Positions 43,089 to 54,150 of a stretch of DNA of 64,000 bases are shown here, one piece after another. Position numbers and translations under genes: made by a program. Source of the stretch: Marinomonas shanghaiensis (GTDB taxonomy: Bacteria; Pseudomonadota; Gammaproteobacteria; Pseudomonadales; Marinomonadaceae); the NCBI RefSeq assembly GCF_003259175.1, contig NZ_QGOK01000024.1, positions 1-64,000 of the forward strand, written 5' to 3'. How positions within the stretch are numbered: the stretch's first letter is position 1; the number at the start of each line of letters is the position of its first letter. The notes beneath the pieces were generated by a model. That model saw nothing but the letters and a program-made list of their open reading frames with translations, was not told where the DNA came from and ran no database searches.

Positions 43089-43622
43089 ATGTCTCGAGTT
43101 GCTAATAGTCCCGTGACGCTTCCTAGTGGTGTAGATTTGACCCTAAATGGACAAACTGTCGTTGTTAAAGGCGGCAAAGGTTCTTTAGAGTTTAATGTTC
43201 ACACAAGCGTACAAGTGTCTAAAGAAGAAAATGTTATTACCTTCGCTGCGCGCGATGGTGCAAAACAAAGCCGTGCCTTAGCTGGTACAACTCGTGCTTT
43301 GGTTAACAACATGGTTGTTGGTGTTAGCCAAGGTTTCGAGAAAAGATTGCTTCTTCAAGGTGTTGGTTACCGTGCTGCGCTTAAAGGCAACGTACTTAAC
43401 CTATCTCTGGGTTTTTCTCACCCAGTTGATTATGAACTACCTGAAGGCATCACAGCTGAATGTGCTTCTCAAACAGAAATCGTGATTCGTGGTGTTGATA
43501 AACAAGCCGTTGGTCAGGTTGCTGCAGAAGTTCGCGGTTTCCGTCCACCAGAGCCATACAAAGGCAAAGGTGTTCGCTATGCTGACGAAATTATTCGTCG
43601 TAAAGAAGCTAAGAAGAAGTAG
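43089..43622 (+). CDS. rplF: 50S ribosomal protein L6
   Basis: The 177-aa product (E. coli 177) has the duplicated L6 fold, with the signature [20 protein letters not shown] at the end of the second domain. It lies near the factor-binding site and the sarcin-ricin loop. Confidence 0.98.
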   Translation: MSRVANSPVTLPSGVDLTLNGQTVVVKGGKGSLEFNVHTSVQVSKEENVITFAARDGAKQSRALAGTTRALVNNMVVGVSQGFEKRLLLQGVGYRAALKGNVLNLSLGFSHPVDYELPEGITAECASQTEIVIRGVDKQAVGQVAAEVRGFRPPEPYKGKGVRYADEIIRRKEAKKK

Positions 43623-43632
43623 GTAGGCATTC

Positions 43633-43983
43633 ATGAACACTAAAAAACAATCTCGGATTCGTCGTGCACGTCGTGCTCGTTTGCATATTCGTGACTTAGG
43701 TGCGAATCGTCTTACTGTACATCGCACACCACGCCATATGTATGCTCAAGTGATTTCTCCTTGTGGTAGCAAAGTGCTAGCAAGCGCTTCTACTCTTGAA
43801 GAAGCTCTTCGTGGCTCAGCGACTGGTAACAAAGCAGCGGCTAAAGAAGTCGGTACTTTGATTGCTGCTCGCGCTAAAGAAGCAGGTGTCACTTCGGTCG
43901 CTTTTGACCGTTCTGGCTTCAAATATCATGGTCGCGTTCAGGTTCTTGCTGACGCTGCACGTGAAGCCGGTCTAGAGTTCTAA
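43633..43983 (+). CDS. rplR: 50S ribosomal protein L18
   Basis: The 116-aa product starts [20 protein letters not shown] and ends [20 protein letters not shown] followed by LEF. The basic N-terminus and the fold bind 5S rRNA together with L5. Confidence 0.98.
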   Translation: MNTKKQSRIRRARRARLHIRDLGANRLTVHRTPRHMYAQVISPCGSKVLASASTLEEALRGSATGNKAAAKEVGTLIAARAKEAGVTSVAFDRSGFKYHGRVQVLADAAREAGLEF

Positions 43984-43993
43984 GGGGTAGCAA

Positions 43994-44494
43994 ATGGCAG
44001 TTAATGATCAACAAACTAGCGACCTCCAAGAGAAGCTAGTACAAGTAAACCGCGTTGCTAAAGTAGTGAAGGGTGGTCGTATCTTCTCTTTCACAGCTTT
44101 GACAGTCGTTGGTGATGGTAAAGGTAAGGTTGGCTTCGGTCGCGGTAAAGCGCGTGAAGTTCCTCAAGCAATTCAAAAAGCTATGGAACAAGCTCGCCGT
44201 AACATGATTTCTGTTAAGCTTGATGGCGATACTTTACAGTATCCAGTTAAAGCAAATCATGGTGCGTCTAATGTTTACATGCAGCCTGCGTCTCAAGGTA
44301 CTGGTATCATAGCCGGTGGTGCAATGCGTGCGGTTCTAGAAATCGCTGGCGTTCACAACGTATTGGCAAAATGTTACGGTTCTACAAACCCAGTAAACGT
44401 AGTTCGCGCTACGATCAAAGGTTTGCAGGATATGAAAGCACCTGAACAAATCGCGGCTAAACGCGGTAAGTCAGTCGATCAAATTTTGGGGTAA
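43994..44494 (+). CDS. rpsE: 30S ribosomal protein S5
   Basis: The 166-aa product has the double-stranded-RNA-like N-domain ([20 protein letters not shown]) and the C-terminal domain ([20 protein letters not shown]). It helps fidelity and mRNA entry. The spectinomycin loop ([12 protein letters not shown]) looks wild type. Confidence 0.98.
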   Translation: MAVNDQQTSDLQEKLVQVNRVAKVVKGGRIFSFTALTVVGDGKGKVGFGRGKAREVPQAIQKAMEQARRNMISVKLDGDTLQYPVKANHGASNVYMQPASQGTGIIAGGAMRAVLEIAGVHNVLAKCYGSTNPVNVVRATIKGLQDMKAPEQIAAKRGKSVDQILG

Positions 44495-44500
44495 TGTGTT

Positions 44501-44686
44501 ATGGCGAATAATACCATCACAGTTCAACTAACCCGCAGCCCGATCGGTCGTCTTCCAAAGCACCGTGAAACTGTTAAAGGCTTGGGTTTGCGTAAAGTTG
44601 GCCAAACTCGTCAGTTGGAAGATACTCCTTCTGTACGTGGTATGGTTAATAAAGTTTATTACATGGTTAAAGTGGTAGGGGAATAA
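44501..44686 (+). CDS. rpmD: 50S ribosomal protein L30
   Basis: The 61-aa product contains the family core [20 protein letters not shown] and is of usual length. The stop is one base before the rplO ATG. Confidence 0.98.
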   Translation: MANNTITVQLTRSPIGRLPKHRETVKGLGLRKVGQTRQLEDTPSVRGMVNKVYYMVKVVGE

Positions 44687-44687
44687 C

Positions 44688-45122
44688 ATGTTCTTAAATA
44701 CACTTCGTCCTGGCGAAGGTAGCAAGCATGCTCCTAAACGTGTTGGTCGCGGCATTGGTAGCGGCTTGGGCAAAACCGGCGGACGAGGCCATAAAGGTCT
44801 TAAGTCTCGCTCTGGTGGCTCAGTAAAACCTGGTTTTGAAGGTGGTCAAATGCCTTTGCAGCGTCGTCTGCCAAAATTCGGTTTTACTTCACGTCAGGCA
44901 AAGTATGTTGCTGAAGTTCGTTTAAACGAGCTTGCTGCTGTAAATGCTGAAGTTGTAGATTTGGCTGCTCTTAAAGGCGCCGACATTCTAGGTCATCAAA
45001 TTAAGACTGCACGTGTGATTTTGTCTGGTTCCATCGACAAAGCCATCACTGTTCGTGGTCTTAAAGTGACTAAAGGTGCTCGTGCCGCTATTGAAGCAGC
45101 TGGCGGAAAAGTCGAGGAATAA
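44688..45122 (+). CDS. rplO: 50S ribosomal protein L15
   Basis: The 144-aa product matches E. coli length. The Gly-rich N-terminal extension ([20 protein letters not shown]) threads through 23S rRNA. Its stop abuts the secY ATG with no gap. Confidence 0.98.
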   Translation: MFLNTLRPGEGSKHAPKRVGRGIGSGLGKTGGRGHKGLKSRSGGSVKPGFEGGQMPLQRRLPKFGFTSRQAKYVAEVRLNELAAVNAEVVDLAALKGADILGHQIKTARVILSGSIDKAITVRGLKVTKGARAAIEAAGGKVEE

Positions 45123-46454
45123 ATGGCAAAGCGTGGCTCACTACCTGCTGGAATGCAAAATGGATTAGGCGAGCTTTGGGCTCGTATACGCTTTGTGTTT
45201 ATAGCAATTATTGTATACCGAATTGGTGCACATATTCCTGTTCCGGGTATTAACCCTGATAGGTTATCAGCGCTGTTTGATCAAAATGAAGGCACTATTC
45301 TGAGTTTATTTAACGTATTCTCAGGGGGCGCGCTTGAGCGCATGAGTATTCTTGCGCTTGGGATTTTGCCCTATATTTCTGCCTCTATTATTATGCAGTT
45401 ATTGACGGTTGTGAGTCCGCAGCTAGAGCAGCTCAAGAAAGAGGGTGAAGCGGGTCGTCGTAAGATTACTCAGTACACTCGTTACGGTACGGTGCTTCTT
45501 GCCCTAGTCCAGTCCGCCAGTATGGCGGTTGGTTTGGCAAGCCAAGGTATATCATTTAGCAGCGGCATAGAGTTTTATGCTGTGGCTGTTGTGACACTTG
45601 TGGCTGGTACTGTTTTCTTGATGTGGTTGGGTGAGCAAGTTACCGAAAAAGGGATTGGTAATGGTATTTCCATATTAATCTTTGCCGGTATCGTTGCTGG
45701 TCTGCCTTCCGCTCTAGGTCGTTCGTTTGAGTCGGCTCGTCAAGGCGATATTAATATTTTAGCTCTGTTGTTGATTGGTATATTGGCCATTGCGACTATT
45801 GCGTTCGTTGTGTTCATCGAACGTGGTCAACGTCGCATAACGGTGAATTATGCTAAGCGCCAACAAGGCAAAAAGGTGTTTGCCGCACAAAAGAGTCATT
45901 TGCCTCTTAAAGTAAATATGGCTGGTGTTATACCACCTATTTTTGCTTCAAGTATCCTTCTTTTCCCAGCTTCGATTGGACAATGGTTCGGTCAGGGTGA
46001 GGGGATGGAGTGGTTGCAAAATACCTCTTTGGCTCTGGCTCCTGGGCAACCGCTCTATGTGCTGTTGTTTGCGATAGCAATTGTGTTCTTTTGCTTCTTC
46101 TACACAGCGCTAGTGTTCAATCCTAAAGATGTGGCAGATAACTTGAAAAAATCCGGTGCGTTTTTGCCGGGTATTCGTCCAGGCGATCATACAGCTCGAT
46201 ATATTGATGGTGTAATGACTCGTTTGACACTGTTTGGTGCTTTATACATCACGCTTGTGTCACTGATGCCTCAGTTCTTTGTTGTTGCGTGGAATGTTCC
46301 ATTCTACTTTGGCGGTACTTCTATGTTGATCGTAGTGGTTGTCGTCATGGACTTTATGTCGCAAGTTCAAAGTCACTTGATGAGTCAGCAATACGAATCA
46401 TTAATGAAGAAATCTAATCTGACTGGTTATGGTCCAAATGGCCTAATGCGCTGA
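45123..46454 (+). CDS. secY: preprotein translocase subunit SecY
   Basis: The 443-aa inner-membrane protein (E. coli 443) has ten transmembrane helices. It has the plug region after helix 1 ([20 protein letters not shown]), the cytosolic loops that contact SecA and ribosomes ([20 protein letters not shown]) and the C-terminal loop [20 protein letters not shown]. It forms the SecYEG channel; secE lies 26 kb upstream in the same window. Confidence 0.98.
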   Translation: MAKRGSLPAGMQNGLGELWARIRFVFIAIIVYRIGAHIPVPGINPDRLSALFDQNEGTILSLFNVFSGGALERMSILALGILPYISASIIMQLLTVVSPQLEQLKKEGEAGRRKITQYTRYGTVLLALVQSASMAVGLASQGISFSSGIEFYAVAVVTLVAGTVFLMWLGEQVTEKGIGNGISILIFAGIVAGLPSALGRSFESARQGDINILALLLIGILAIATIAFVVFIERGQRRITVNYAKRQQGKKVFAAQKSHLPLKVNMAGVIPPIFASSILLFPASIGQWFGQGEGMEWLQNTSLALAPGQPLYVLLFAIAIVFFCFFYTALVFNPKDVADNLKKSGAFLPGIRPGDHTARYIDGVMTRLTLFGALYITLVSLMPQFFVVAWNVPFYFGGTSMLIVVVVVMDFMSQVQSHLMSQQYESLMKKSNLTGYGPNGLMR

Positions 46455-46474
46455 GCGTAAGGTTGGAGTTGAAC

Positions 46475-46588
46475 ATGAAAGTACGTGCTTCTGTAAAGAA
46501 AATCTGTCGTAACTGCAAAATCGTTCGTCGTAACGGTTCAGTTCGAGTGATTTGCGTTGAACCTCGTCACAAACAGCGTCAAGGTTAA
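46475..46588 (+). CDS. rpmJ: 50S ribosomal protein L36, zinc-binding type
   Basis: This short gene follows secY by 20 bases, with TTGGAG before its ATG. The 37-aa product starts [20 protein letters not shown] and ends [10 protein letters not shown]. The zinc site is intact (C11, C14, C27, H32). It stabilises the central 23S region next to L6. Confidence 0.97.
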   Translation: MKVRASVKKICRNCKIVRRNGSVRVICVEPRHKQRQG

Positions 46589-46614
46589 TCGCGAGTTTGC
46601 TTGATGATAGGAAA

Positions 46615-46658
46615 GGGTGGTTGATTTATGGCCTAAAGATAGGCATAATCAGCCGCCC
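46615..46658 (+). promoter_or_regulatory. hairpin in the alpha-operon leader, candidate S4 operator region
   Basis: GGGTGGTTGATTTATGGCCT pairs with AGGCATAATCAGCCGCCC around the loop AAAGAT, about 18 pairs including G-T. It lies in the 128-base gap between rpmJ and rpsM. In E. coli S4 binds a pseudoknot just before rpsM. The remainder of the gap (GTGATGAATTATCATTTAAT then CATCAA) could supply further pairing. No clear promoter is seen. Confidence 0.5.
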
Positions 46659-46716
46659 TCATGAAAGTAAAGTGATGAATTATCATTTAATCATCAATAA
46701 CAACGGAGTAAAATGA

Positions 46717-47073
46717 ATGGCTCGTATAGCCGGTGTCAATATTCCTGACAATAAACATGCGGTCATTTCTCTGACTTACATCTTCGGAATTGGTCGCACT
46801 CGTTCGCGCGCTATTTGCGCCGCTACAGGTGTTGCAGAGACTGCTAAAATCGGTTCTCTAAGCGATGATACGCTTGACCAACTTCGTGGCGAAGTTGCTA
46901 AGTATACTGTAGAGGGTGACTTACGTCGTGAAGTCAGTATGTCTATCAAACGTTTGATGGACTTGGGTTGCAACCGCGGGATTCGTCATCGCCGCAGCCT
47001 ACCAGTTCGTGGTCAACGTACCAAAACGAACGCCCGTACACGAAAAGGCCCTCGTAAGCCTATTCGTAAGTAA
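46717..47073 (+). CDS. rpsM: 30S ribosomal protein S13
   Basis: The start is the second of two closely spaced ATGs (46717; [20 protein letters not shown]). The 118-aa product ends with the basic tail ([18 protein letters not shown]) that reaches the P-site tRNA. It forms the head bridge with 23S rRNA and L5. First gene of the alpha operon. Confidence 0.98.
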   Translation: MARIAGVNIPDNKHAVISLTYIFGIGRTRSRAICAATGVAETAKIGSLSDDTLDQLRGEVAKYTVEGDLRREVSMSIKRLMDLGCNRGIRHRRSLPVRGQRTKTNARTRKGPRKPIRK

Positions 47074-47137
47074 TTTAAACGCGTTTCGCTCTAGTCACAA
47101 GTTCACTAGAGCTGAGCATTAAATAGGAAAGTGCAAT

Positions 47138-47530
47138 ATGGCTAAGCCAGCTACGCGCAACACCAAGAAAAAAGTCAAAAAGACGGTCGTCGACGGTGTT
47201 GCTCATGTACACGCGTCATTTAATAATACGATCGTGACTATCACTGACCGCCAAGGCAATGCTTTGTCTTGGGCTACTGCAGGTGGTTCTGGTTTTCGCG
47301 GATCTCGTAAAAGTACTCCTTTCGCAGCTCAAGTAGCCGCGGAACGTGCCGGTGCTGTCGCACAAGAGTTCGGCCTTAAAAACGTTGACGTAATGATCAA
47401 GGGCCCAGGTCCTGGTCGTGAGTCCGCAGTTCGTGCATTGAATGCATTGGGCTTGCGTATCAATAACATCACAGATGTGACGCCAATTCCGCACAACGGT
47501 TGCCGTCCACCTAAGAAACGTCGCGTTTAA
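47138..47530 (+). CDS. rpsK: 30S ribosomal protein S11
   Basis: The 130-aa product has the conserved core ([20 protein letters not shown]) and the tail [15 protein letters not shown]. It lies on the platform next to the mRNA exit and the E site. Confidence 0.98.
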   Translation: MAKPATRNTKKKVKKTVVDGVAHVHASFNNTIVTITDRQGNALSWATAGGSGFRGSRKSTPFAAQVAAERAGAVAQEFGLKNVDVMIKGPGPGRESAVRALNALGLRINNITDVTPIPHNGCRPPKKRRV

Positions 47531-47546
47531 TTGAGGAGACAGATAC

Positions 47547-48167
47547 ATGGCTCGTTATATAGGTCCAACTTGTAAGTTGTCTCGTCGTGAAGGTACCGAC
47601 TTGCAATTGAAGAGCGGTTCACGCGCTCTTGAGTCGAAATGTAAAGTAGAGACGGTTCCTGGTGTGCATGGTGCACGTCGCGGTCGTCTTTCTGATTACG
47701 GCTTGCAGTTACGTGAGAAACAAAAAGTACGTCGTATGTACGGTATTTTGGAAAAGCAATTCCGTAACTACTATAAATCTGCTGCTCGTCTTAAAGGCGC
47801 GACAGGTGAAAACCTTTTGCAACTTTTGGAATCACGTTTAGACAACGTTGTATACCGCGCAGGTTTTGGTTCTACACGTGCGGAAGCTCGTCAGCTAGTA
47901 GGCCATAAAGGCATTCTAGTAAATGGCGCTACGGTTAACATCCCGTCTTACCAAGTGAAAGCTGGTGACGTTGTGTCAATTCGTGAAAAAGCTAAGAAGC
48001 AATTGCGTGTACAAAGCGCATTAGAGCTATCTAAAGGTCGTGCACCGATCCATTGGATCGAAGTTGATTCAACTAAACTGGAAGCAACTTACAAAGCTGT
48101 TCCAGAACGTGCCGATTTATCAGCTGAAATTAATGAGAACCTAATTGTCGAACTTTACTCTAAGTAA
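47547..48167 (+). CDS. rpsD: 30S ribosomal protein S4
   Basis: The 206-aa product (E. coli 206) has an S4 RNA-binding domain ([20 protein letters not shown] near residue 91). The N-terminal region lacks a cysteine zinc site, as in other gammaproteobacteria. It starts 16S 5'-domain assembly and is the known repressor of the alpha operon. Confidence 0.98.
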   Translation: MARYIGPTCKLSRREGTDLQLKSGSRALESKCKVETVPGVHGARRGRLSDYGLQLREKQKVRRMYGILEKQFRNYYKSAARLKGATGENLLQLLESRLDNVVYRAGFGSTRAEARQLVGHKGILVNGATVNIPSYQVKAGDVVSIREKAKKQLRVQSALELSKGRAPIHWIEVDSTKLEATYKAVPERADLSAEINENLIVELYSK

Positions 48168-48200
48168 GTCGGTAATTAGGATTAAGAAATAGGTGGATCT

Positions 48201-49205
48201 ATGCAGCGTTCAGTGAGCGAATTGTTAACCCCACGCAACATTGAAGTTCAGGAACTAGGCAACTGTCGCGCTAAAGTTACACTACAACCGCTAGAGCGTG
48301 GTTTTGGTCATACTTTGGGTAACGCTTTGCGCCGTATCCTGCTTTCTTCAATGCCAGGTTGTGCGATTGTTGAAGTTGAAATCGACGGTGTATTACACGA
48401 ATACAGCGCAATCGAAGGGGTTAAAGAAGATGTAATTGAAATTCTTCTTAACCTGAAAGGAGTTGCGATCGCTCTACACGGGCAAGATGAAGCAACTCTT
48501 ACTCTAAGTAAAAAGGGTCCCGGTATCGTAACAGCTGGAGATATCCAGTTGGTTGCTGATGCAGAGATCGCTAACCCTGACCACGTTATTGCGCACTTAG
48601 ACGATACTGCTGAGTTAACGATGCAGATCAAAGTCGCTCGTGGCCGTGGTTATGAGCCTGCTGATGCTCGTGTTGCTGGCGACGATGAGACTCGTCCAAT
48701 CGGTCGCTTGCAACTGGATGCCTCATTCAGCCCTGTTCGCCGTGTTGCGTACAGTGTCGATAATGCTCGTGTAGAGCAGCGTACAGATTTAGATAAGTTA
48801 GTCTTAGACATCGAATCTAATGGTACAATCGATCCTGAAGAAGCAATTCGTCGTGCAGCGACTATTTTACAACAGCAAATTGCTGTGTTCGTCGCCCTTG
48901 AAAGCGAGAGCGAAGCACCTGTTGTAGAAGAAGAGGATGAGATTGATCCAATTTTGCTACGCCCGGTTGATGATCTTGAATTGACCGTTCGCAGTGCTAA
49001 CTGTTTAAAAGCAGAGAACATTTATTACATCGGTGATTTGATTCAACGCACTGAGGTTGAGCTTCTTAAGACGCCTAACCTAGGTAAGAAGTCGTTAACT
49101 GAAATCAAAGATGTTTTAGCACAGCGTGGTTTGTCTTTGGGAATGCGTTTAGAGAACTGGCCACCGGCTAGTTTGAAAGACGATAGCAAAGTTCTAGCTC
49201 GCTAG
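48201..49205 (+). CDS. rpoA: DNA-directed RNA polymerase alpha subunit
   Basis: The 334-aa product (E. coli 329) has the N-terminal dimerisation domain (about 1-235, [20 protein letters not shown]) and an acidic linker ([20 protein letters not shown]). The C-terminal domain is at about 250-330 ([20 protein letters not shown], with the UP-element-binding arginine in RSANC). Confidence 0.98.
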   Translation: MQRSVSELLTPRNIEVQELGNCRAKVTLQPLERGFGHTLGNALRRILLSSMPGCAIVEVEIDGVLHEYSAIEGVKEDVIEILLNLKGVAIALHGQDEATLTLSKKGPGIVTAGDIQLVADAEIANPDHVIAHLDDTAELTMQIKVARGRGYEPADARVAGDDETRPIGRLQLDASFSPVRRVAYSVDNARVEQRTDLDKLVLDIESNGTIDPEEAIRRAATILQQQIAVFVALESESEAPVVEEEDEIDPILLRPVDDLELTVRSANCLKAENIYYIGDLIQRTEVELLKTPNLGKKSLTEIKDVLAQRGLSLGMRLENWPPASLKDDSKVLAR

Positions 49206-49247
49206 GTCATTGTTCCCTGACCACCGTAGTTTGGTAAGGAATGTAAA

Positions 49248-49625
49248 ATGCGTCATCGTAAGAGTGGACGTCACTTAAACCGTACTAGCTCACATCGTAA
49301 AGCGATGTTTAAGAACATGGCTGCTTCTTTGTTCGAACACGAAGTTATCAAAACTACGTTGCCGAAAGCCAAAGAACTACGTCGTGTTGCTGAGCCGTTA
49401 ATCACATTGGCGAAAGTTGATTCTGTTGCGAATCGTCGCCTTGCCTTTGCTCGTACTCGTAGCAAAGACGCAGTAGGTAAATTGTTCACTGAACTTGGTC
49501 CTCGTTACCAAGCTCGTCCTGGTGGTTATGTTCGCATTCTTAAATGTGGCTTCCGCTCAGGTGACAACGCGCCTATGGCTTATGTTGAATTGGTCGATCG
49601 TCCAGTCACAGAAGCCGCTGAGTAA
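49248..49625 (+). CDS. rplQ: 50S ribosomal protein L17
   Basis: The 125-aa product starts [20 protein letters not shown] and keeps [20 protein letters not shown] at the C-terminus. It is the last gene of the alpha operon and is followed by a strong terminator. Confidence 0.98.
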   Translation: MRHRKSGRHLNRTSSHRKAMFKNMAASLFEHEVIKTTLPKAKELRRVAEPLITLAKVDSVANRRLAFARTRSKDAVGKLFTELGPRYQARPGGYVRILKCGFRSGDNAPMAYVELVDRPVTEAAE

Positions 49626-49639
49626 TATCAGTTTGTAAT

Positions 49640-49676
49640 AAAAAGCCGAGCTATTTGATTAGCTCGGCTTTTTTTT
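49640..49676 (+). terminator. terminator of the alpha operon
   Basis: The stem AAAAAGCCGAGCTA/TAGCTCGGCTTTTT has a 6-base loop and eight T residues, 15 bases past the rplQ stop. Confidence 0.95.
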
Positions 49677-49712
49677 GCCAAATTTTTACATCCAAAACGT
49701 TAATTAAGATAT

Positions 49713-49751
49713 AAAAAAACACCCGATATAATGCGCTTTCATCGGGTGTTT
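49713..49751 (-). terminator. terminator of uvrA
   Basis: On the minus strand an 11-bp stem AAACACCCGAT/ATCGGGTGTTT runs into TTTTTTTATAT. The + strand side (TTTGTGTTTGTTT) is weaker. Confidence 0.88.
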
Positions 49752-49772
49752 GTGTTTGTTTAATAACAATAG

Positions 49773-52595
49773 CTAATTTAGCATCAGTTTCAAGAATCGA
49801 CCGGTATGAGAGCGTTCAGCTTGGGCAATCTCCTCAGGGGTTCCTTCAGCGATGATGTAGCCTCCGCCACTGCCTCCTTCCGGACCTAAGTCGACAATCC
49901 AATCGGCCGTTTTTATCACATCAAGATTATGTTCAATCACCACAACCGTATTGCCATGGTCTCTTAGTCGATGAAGTACTTTTAATAACTGCTCAATATC
50001 GGCAAAGTGTAAGCCTGTCGTCGGTTCATCCAGAATGTAGAGCGTTGTGCCTGTGTCTCTTTTGGATAACTCTTTGGCGAGCTTGACGCGCTGAGCTTCA
50101 CCACCAGACAAGGTGGTCGCCGCTTGACCTAGACGAATATAGCCTAAGCCTACATCCATTAAGGTCTGCAACTTTCGAGCGATAGAAGGCACAGGGTCAA
50201 AGAAATCGCGTGCGTCTTCGATGGTCATTTCAAGGCATTCGTGGATATTCTTGCCCTTGTAGTGTATTTCTAAGGTTTCACGATTATAACGTTTTCCTTT
50301 GCAGGTATCGCACGGAACGTAAATGTCCGGTAGGAAATGCATTTCTACTTTGATCACCCCATCGCCTTGGCAGGCTTCACATCGACCTCCTTTCACGTTA
50401 AAGCTGAAACGCCCTGGTTTGTATCCTCGTGAACGAGATTCCTGTGTTCCTGAGAATAGCTCCCTCATAGGTGTGAAAATACCAGTATAAGTGGCAGGAT
50501 TTGATCTTGGTGTACGGCCAATTGGGCTTTGATCAATATCGACACACTTATCGAATAAATTGAGCCCTTCAATGCGTTCATGTGGCGCCGCTTTAAGGGT
50601 TGTTGCGCCATTAAGGGCTGTAGCGGCAAGCGGGTATAAGGTGCCATTGATTAACGTTGACTTGCCTGAGCCGGATACGCCAGTAATACAGGTCATTACC
50701 CCAACTGGGATTTTTAAATCCACGGTATTTAGGTTGTTGCCTGTTGCGCCAATGAGAGTTAGAAATTGCTTATCTTTGGCCTTGTGTCGAATGGCTGGTA
50801 TTTCAATTTTGCGCTTGCCCGTTAGGAATTGTCCCGTTACGGATTCTGGGCAATCCATGATGTCTTGAGGTGTGCCGCTGGCGATAATTCGACCGCCATG
50901 AACGCCAGCACCTGGACCGATATCAACGACGAAATCAGCAATTCTGATCGCGTCTTCGTCATGTTCGACCACAATGACGGTGTTGCCCAAATCTCTAAGT
51001 CTGGTTAATGTGGCAATGAGTCGCTCGTTGTCTCGTTGGTGTAAGCCAATTGAGGGTTCATCCAGTATGTACATAACGCCGACAAGCCCCGCGCCTATTT
51101 GGCTGGCAAGTCTTATACGTTGCGCTTCACCGCCGGACAGTGAGTCCGCTTTACGATCAAGAGTTAGGTATTCCAAGCCGACATTCACTAGGAAGGTTAA
51201 GCGATCGCGAATCTCTTTGAGGATTTTGGACGCTATTTCTCCGCGTGCTCCTGGTAACTCAAGTGTCTCAAAATATTTTAAGCATTCTGCGATCGGGTAG
51301 GTCACCACTTCTGGTAGCGTTTGTTCAGCAATAAAAACATTTCGTGCTGATCTATTGAGTCGTGACCCGTGGCAATCTGGACAAGGCTGAATACTGATGT
51401 ATTGTGAAAGGTCATCGCGTACGCTGTCAGATTCTGTCTCATGATAGCGGCGTTGTAGATTGGGGATAACACCTTCAAACGCATGGGCGCGAGTCATTTT
51501 ATCGCCACGTTCGTTGATGTAAACAAAATCTATTTTGTCTTTTCCTGATCCCTGCAGAATGCGTTTTTTGAACTCATTAGGGATGTCTTTATACTTTGCC
51601 TCTATGTCGAAGCCATAATGCTTGGCGAGGGCGCTCAATTGCTGATAGTAAAAAATACTGCGTCGGCCCCAGCCGCGAATTGCACCTTCCGCTAAGGTTA
51701 ATGTTTCATCTTGAATGATTCGTTCAGGGTCAAACATTTGATGTGTGCCAAGGCCATCACAGGTCTGGCAGGCGCCATTAGGGTTGTTAAATGAGAATAG
51801 GCGAGGTTCCAACTCAGTCAAACTGTAGCCGCACACTGGACAGGCGAATTTGCTGGAAAAAATGTATTCCTCTTTTTCATCATCCATGTTGATGACTTTC
51901 GCGATGCCATCAGATAAGCCAAGACAGGTTTCAAACGATTCCGCTAAGCGCAATTGCAGGTCAGAACGCACTTTGAAACGATCAATGACCACCTCAATGG
52001 TGTGCTTTTTGTTTTTTTCTAAGGTGGGTGCATCATCAAGATCGACAACAATGCCATTGATCCTAGCGCGGATGAAACCTTTTGAGAGTAAATCGCTGAT
52101 AGTATGTAGGTGCTCGCCTTTACGATCCTTTATAATAGGCGCAAGCAGCATCATCTTAGTGTCTTCTGGTAGCGATATAACTTTATCGACCATTTGTGAT
52201 ATGGTTTGTGCCTCTAGCGGTTCACCATGATCTGGACAGCGAGGTTGCCCTGCACGAGCAAATAGCAATCGTAGATAATCATAGATTTCTGTTATTGTAC
52301 CGACTGTTGATCGAGGGTTATGGGACGTTGATTTTTGTTCGATAGAGATAGCAGGGGAAAGGCCTTCAATGTGGTCTATGTCTGGCTTTTCCATCATCGA
52401 CAAAAATTGTCGAGCGTAAGTAGACAATGATTCTACATAGCGACGCTGACCTTCCGCATAGAGTGTATCGAACGCAAGAGAGGATTTACCCGAGCCGGAT
52501 AGGCCAGTAATCACCACTAGTTTGTCTCTTGGTATGTCTAGGTCCACATTTTTTAGATTGTGAGTGCGGGCCCCGCGTATGGTAATGGTATCCAT
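49773..52595 (-). CDS. uvrA: excinuclease ABC subunit A
   Basis: The 940-aa product is exactly E. coli length. It has two ABC ATPase modules, with Walker [13 protein letters not shown] (near residue 31) and [12 protein letters not shown] (near residue 640) and ABC signatures [14 protein letters not shown] and [14 protein letters not shown]. Zinc fingers are seen as CPVCG...CQTC and CEAC...CDTC. It finds bulky DNA damage and loads UvrB. GGAG precedes the ATG. A perfect LexA box lies 56 bases upstream, so it should be SOS-induced. Confidence 0.98.
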   Translation of the reverse strand: MDTITIRGARTHNLKNVDLDIPRDKLVVITGLSGSGKSSLAFDTLYAEGQRRYVESLSTYARQFLSMMEKPDIDHIEGLSPAISIEQKSTSHNPRSTVGTITEIYDYLRLLFARAGQPRCPDHGEPLEAQTISQMVDKVISLPEDTKMMLLAPIIKDRKGEHLHTISDLLSKGFIRARINGIVVDLDDAPTLEKNKKHTIEVVIDRFKVRSDLQLRLAESFETCLGLSDGIAKVINMDDEKEEYIFSSKFACPVCGYSLTELEPRLFSFNNPNGACQTCDGLGTHQMFDPERIIQDETLTLAEGAIRGWGRRSIFYYQQLSALAKHYGFDIEAKYKDIPNEFKKRILQGSGKDKIDFVYINERGDKMTRAHAFEGVIPNLQRRYHETESDSVRDDLSQYISIQPCPDCHGSRLNRSARNVFIAEQTLPEVVTYPIAECLKYFETLELPGARGEIASKILKEIRDRLTFLVNVGLEYLTLDRKADSLSGGEAQRIRLASQIGAGLVGVMYILDEPSIGLHQRDNERLIATLTRLRDLGNTVIVVEHDEDAIRIADFVVDIGPGAGVHGGRIIASGTPQDIMDCPESVTGQFLTGKRKIEIPAIRHKAKDKQFLTLIGATGNNLNTVDLKIPVGVMTCITGVSGSGKSTLINGTLYPLAATALNGATTLKAAPHERIEGLNLFDKCVDIDQSPIGRTPRSNPATYTGIFTPMRELFSGTQESRSRGYKPGRFSFNVKGGRCEACQGDGVIKVEMHFLPDIYVPCDTCKGKRYNRETLEIHYKGKNIHECLEMTIEDARDFFDPVPSIARKLQTLMDVGLGYIRLGQAATTLSGGEAQRVKLAKELSKRDTGTTLYILDEPTTGLHFADIEQLLKVLHRLRDHGNTVVVIEHNLDVIKTADWIVDLGPEGGSGGGYIIAEGTPEEIAQAERSHTGRFLKLMLN

Positions 52596-52650
52596 GAGTC
52601 TCCAATGTGAAGTCGATCAACAGAAAGTAATCTGCTAGTAAATTAAATAA

Positions 52651-52666
52651 CTGTCTATTTTTACAG
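52651..52666. promoter_or_regulatory. LexA (SOS) box between uvrA and the MFS gene
   Basis: CTGT-CTATTTTT-ACAG fits the CTGT-N8-ACAG consensus perfectly and is extended by A on the left and TA on the right. It lies 56 bases before the uvrA ATG and 87 bases before the divergent transporter gene. Confidence 0.88.
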
Positions 52667-52752
52667 TAGTTGAAATGGAGCTTCAACGGTATTTTTTGTA
52701 AAATTGACAATCTTTTTTCTTAATACCCAAGTTAAACGGTTTAAACCACTTT

Positions 52753-54111
52753 ATGGATCTACTCGAACGTCGTTCAGTTCTTGCTTTAGCGCTGATTTAT
52801 TTGTTCAGAATGTTGGGCTTATTTCTCATCATGCCGGTGATCAGTGTGGCCGCAGATGGGCTGACTGGTGCGGATGCTGCCTTAATTGGTACGGCAATTG
52901 GCATTTATGGCCTGACTCAAGCGAGCCTGCAAATCCCGATGGGTATGTGGTCTGACAAGATAGGCCGCAAACGCGTCATCATCATCGGGCTGCTATTGTT
53001 TGCCGTAGGGAGTTTGATTTGTGCCAATGCAAATGACATAACGACTTTAATCGTTGGGCGAGCGGTTCAGGGAGCCGGCGCGATTGCGAGCACCTTGATG
53101 GCATTATTAAGTGATGTGACAAGAGAGCAAAATCGCACCAAGGCTATGGCCATCGTTGGCATTAGTATCGGCGCTTCGTTCATGTTGTCTTTGGTTTTAG
53201 GGCCTTGGATTTTTGCTTTAGTTGGGCTTTCAGGGTTATTTTATTTATCCTTTGCACTCTCTTTACTGGGCATTGCCTTGATCATTTTTGCTGTGCCGAA
53301 TATCGTTCAGCATACTTTTCGACGGGACACCACACCCAGTCTTCAGGCGTTAGGGTTGGTGTTAAAAGATGCAAAATTACGCTTCTTAAATGTGAGTGTG
53401 TTGTTGCTGCACGCAAGTCTGACGGCACTTTTTGTCACTGTGCCAAACTTATTGATTCAGCAATTTGCATTGCCCTTGTCACAACATAGCTGGCTATACT
53501 TAGCCATCATGGGTTTTGCCTTCGCAGGTATGTTACCATTAGTGATTATTGCTGAATCAAAAGGTAAGACAAAAGCCGTCCTGATTGCCGTGATGGTATT
53601 GTTGGGTTTAAGCTCGATATTGTTGCAATGGGCGCCTTATTTATGGGTTTTTGGGCTTTTATTGTGGGTTTATTTTGTCGGTTTTAACTCCTTAGAGGCC
53701 GTGCTGCCATCGCTTCTTAGTAAGTTGGCACCTGTCGGTTATCGCGGTACGGCAATGGGCGTGTTTTCTACCCATCAATTTATGGGGTCATTTTTGGGGG
53801 GTGTTGGTGGCGGTTGGCTGCTTCAGCATCACTCGAATAGCGGTGTCTTTTGGGTGGTTGGTGTGGTGTTTTTGGCTTGGTCGCTGGTTTGCGCCGTTCA
53901 GCCTGCACCGCGTCAATTGAGTAGTTTGGCGTTTAGCCTGCCCAATATGACGGATGAAGAAGTAACGAAGTTGGCGGATCAACTTTCTGAAATCCAAGGA
54001 GTGGAAGGTATGCAAATTTTTAAAGATGAGCAAACGGCTTATCTGAAAGTCGATAAGAAAGTATTAGACAAAGAAGCTCTGGTGCGTCTGGCACCACAAG
54101 TGCGTCTTTAA
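52753..54111 (+). CDS. MFS transporter, YajR-like with C-terminal soluble domain
   Basis: The 452-aa protein has twelve predicted membrane helices (about residues 8-385) with the MFS motif A in MWSDKIGRKRVII (near residue 66) and GRAVQGAGAIASTLMALLSD in helix 4. The last ~65 residues form a soluble ferredoxin-like unit (MTDEEVTKLADQLSEIQGVE, then GMQIFKDEQTAYLKVDKKVL), like the YAM domain of E. coli YajR. The substrate is unknown; an efflux role is assumed from the family. It is divergent from uvrA and 39 bases before ssb, the order seen in Pseudomonas, so it may share SOS control. Confidence 0.88.
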   Translation: MDLLERRSVLALALIYLFRMLGLFLIMPVISVAADGLTGADAALIGTAIGIYGLTQASLQIPMGMWSDKIGRKRVIIIGLLLFAVGSLICANANDITTLIVGRAVQGAGAIASTLMALLSDVTREQNRTKAMAIVGISIGASFMLSLVLGPWIFALVGLSGLFYLSFALSLLGIALIIFAVPNIVQHTFRRDTTPSLQALGLVLKDAKLRFLNVSVLLLHASLTALFVTVPNLLIQQFALPLSQHSWLYLAIMGFAFAGMLPLVIIAESKGKTKAVLIAVMVLLGLSSILLQWAPYLWVFGLLLWVYFVGFNSLEAVLPSLLSKLAPVGYRGTAMGVFSTHQFMGSFLGGVGGGWLLQHHSNSGVFWVVGVVFLAWSLVCAVQPAPRQLSSLAFSLPNMTDEEVTKLADQLSEIQGVEGMQIFKDEQTAYLKVDKKVLDKEALVRLAPQVRL

Positions 54112-54150
54112 TTAAACACTATTCTGTCTTTATAGTTGGAGAAAAACGTC

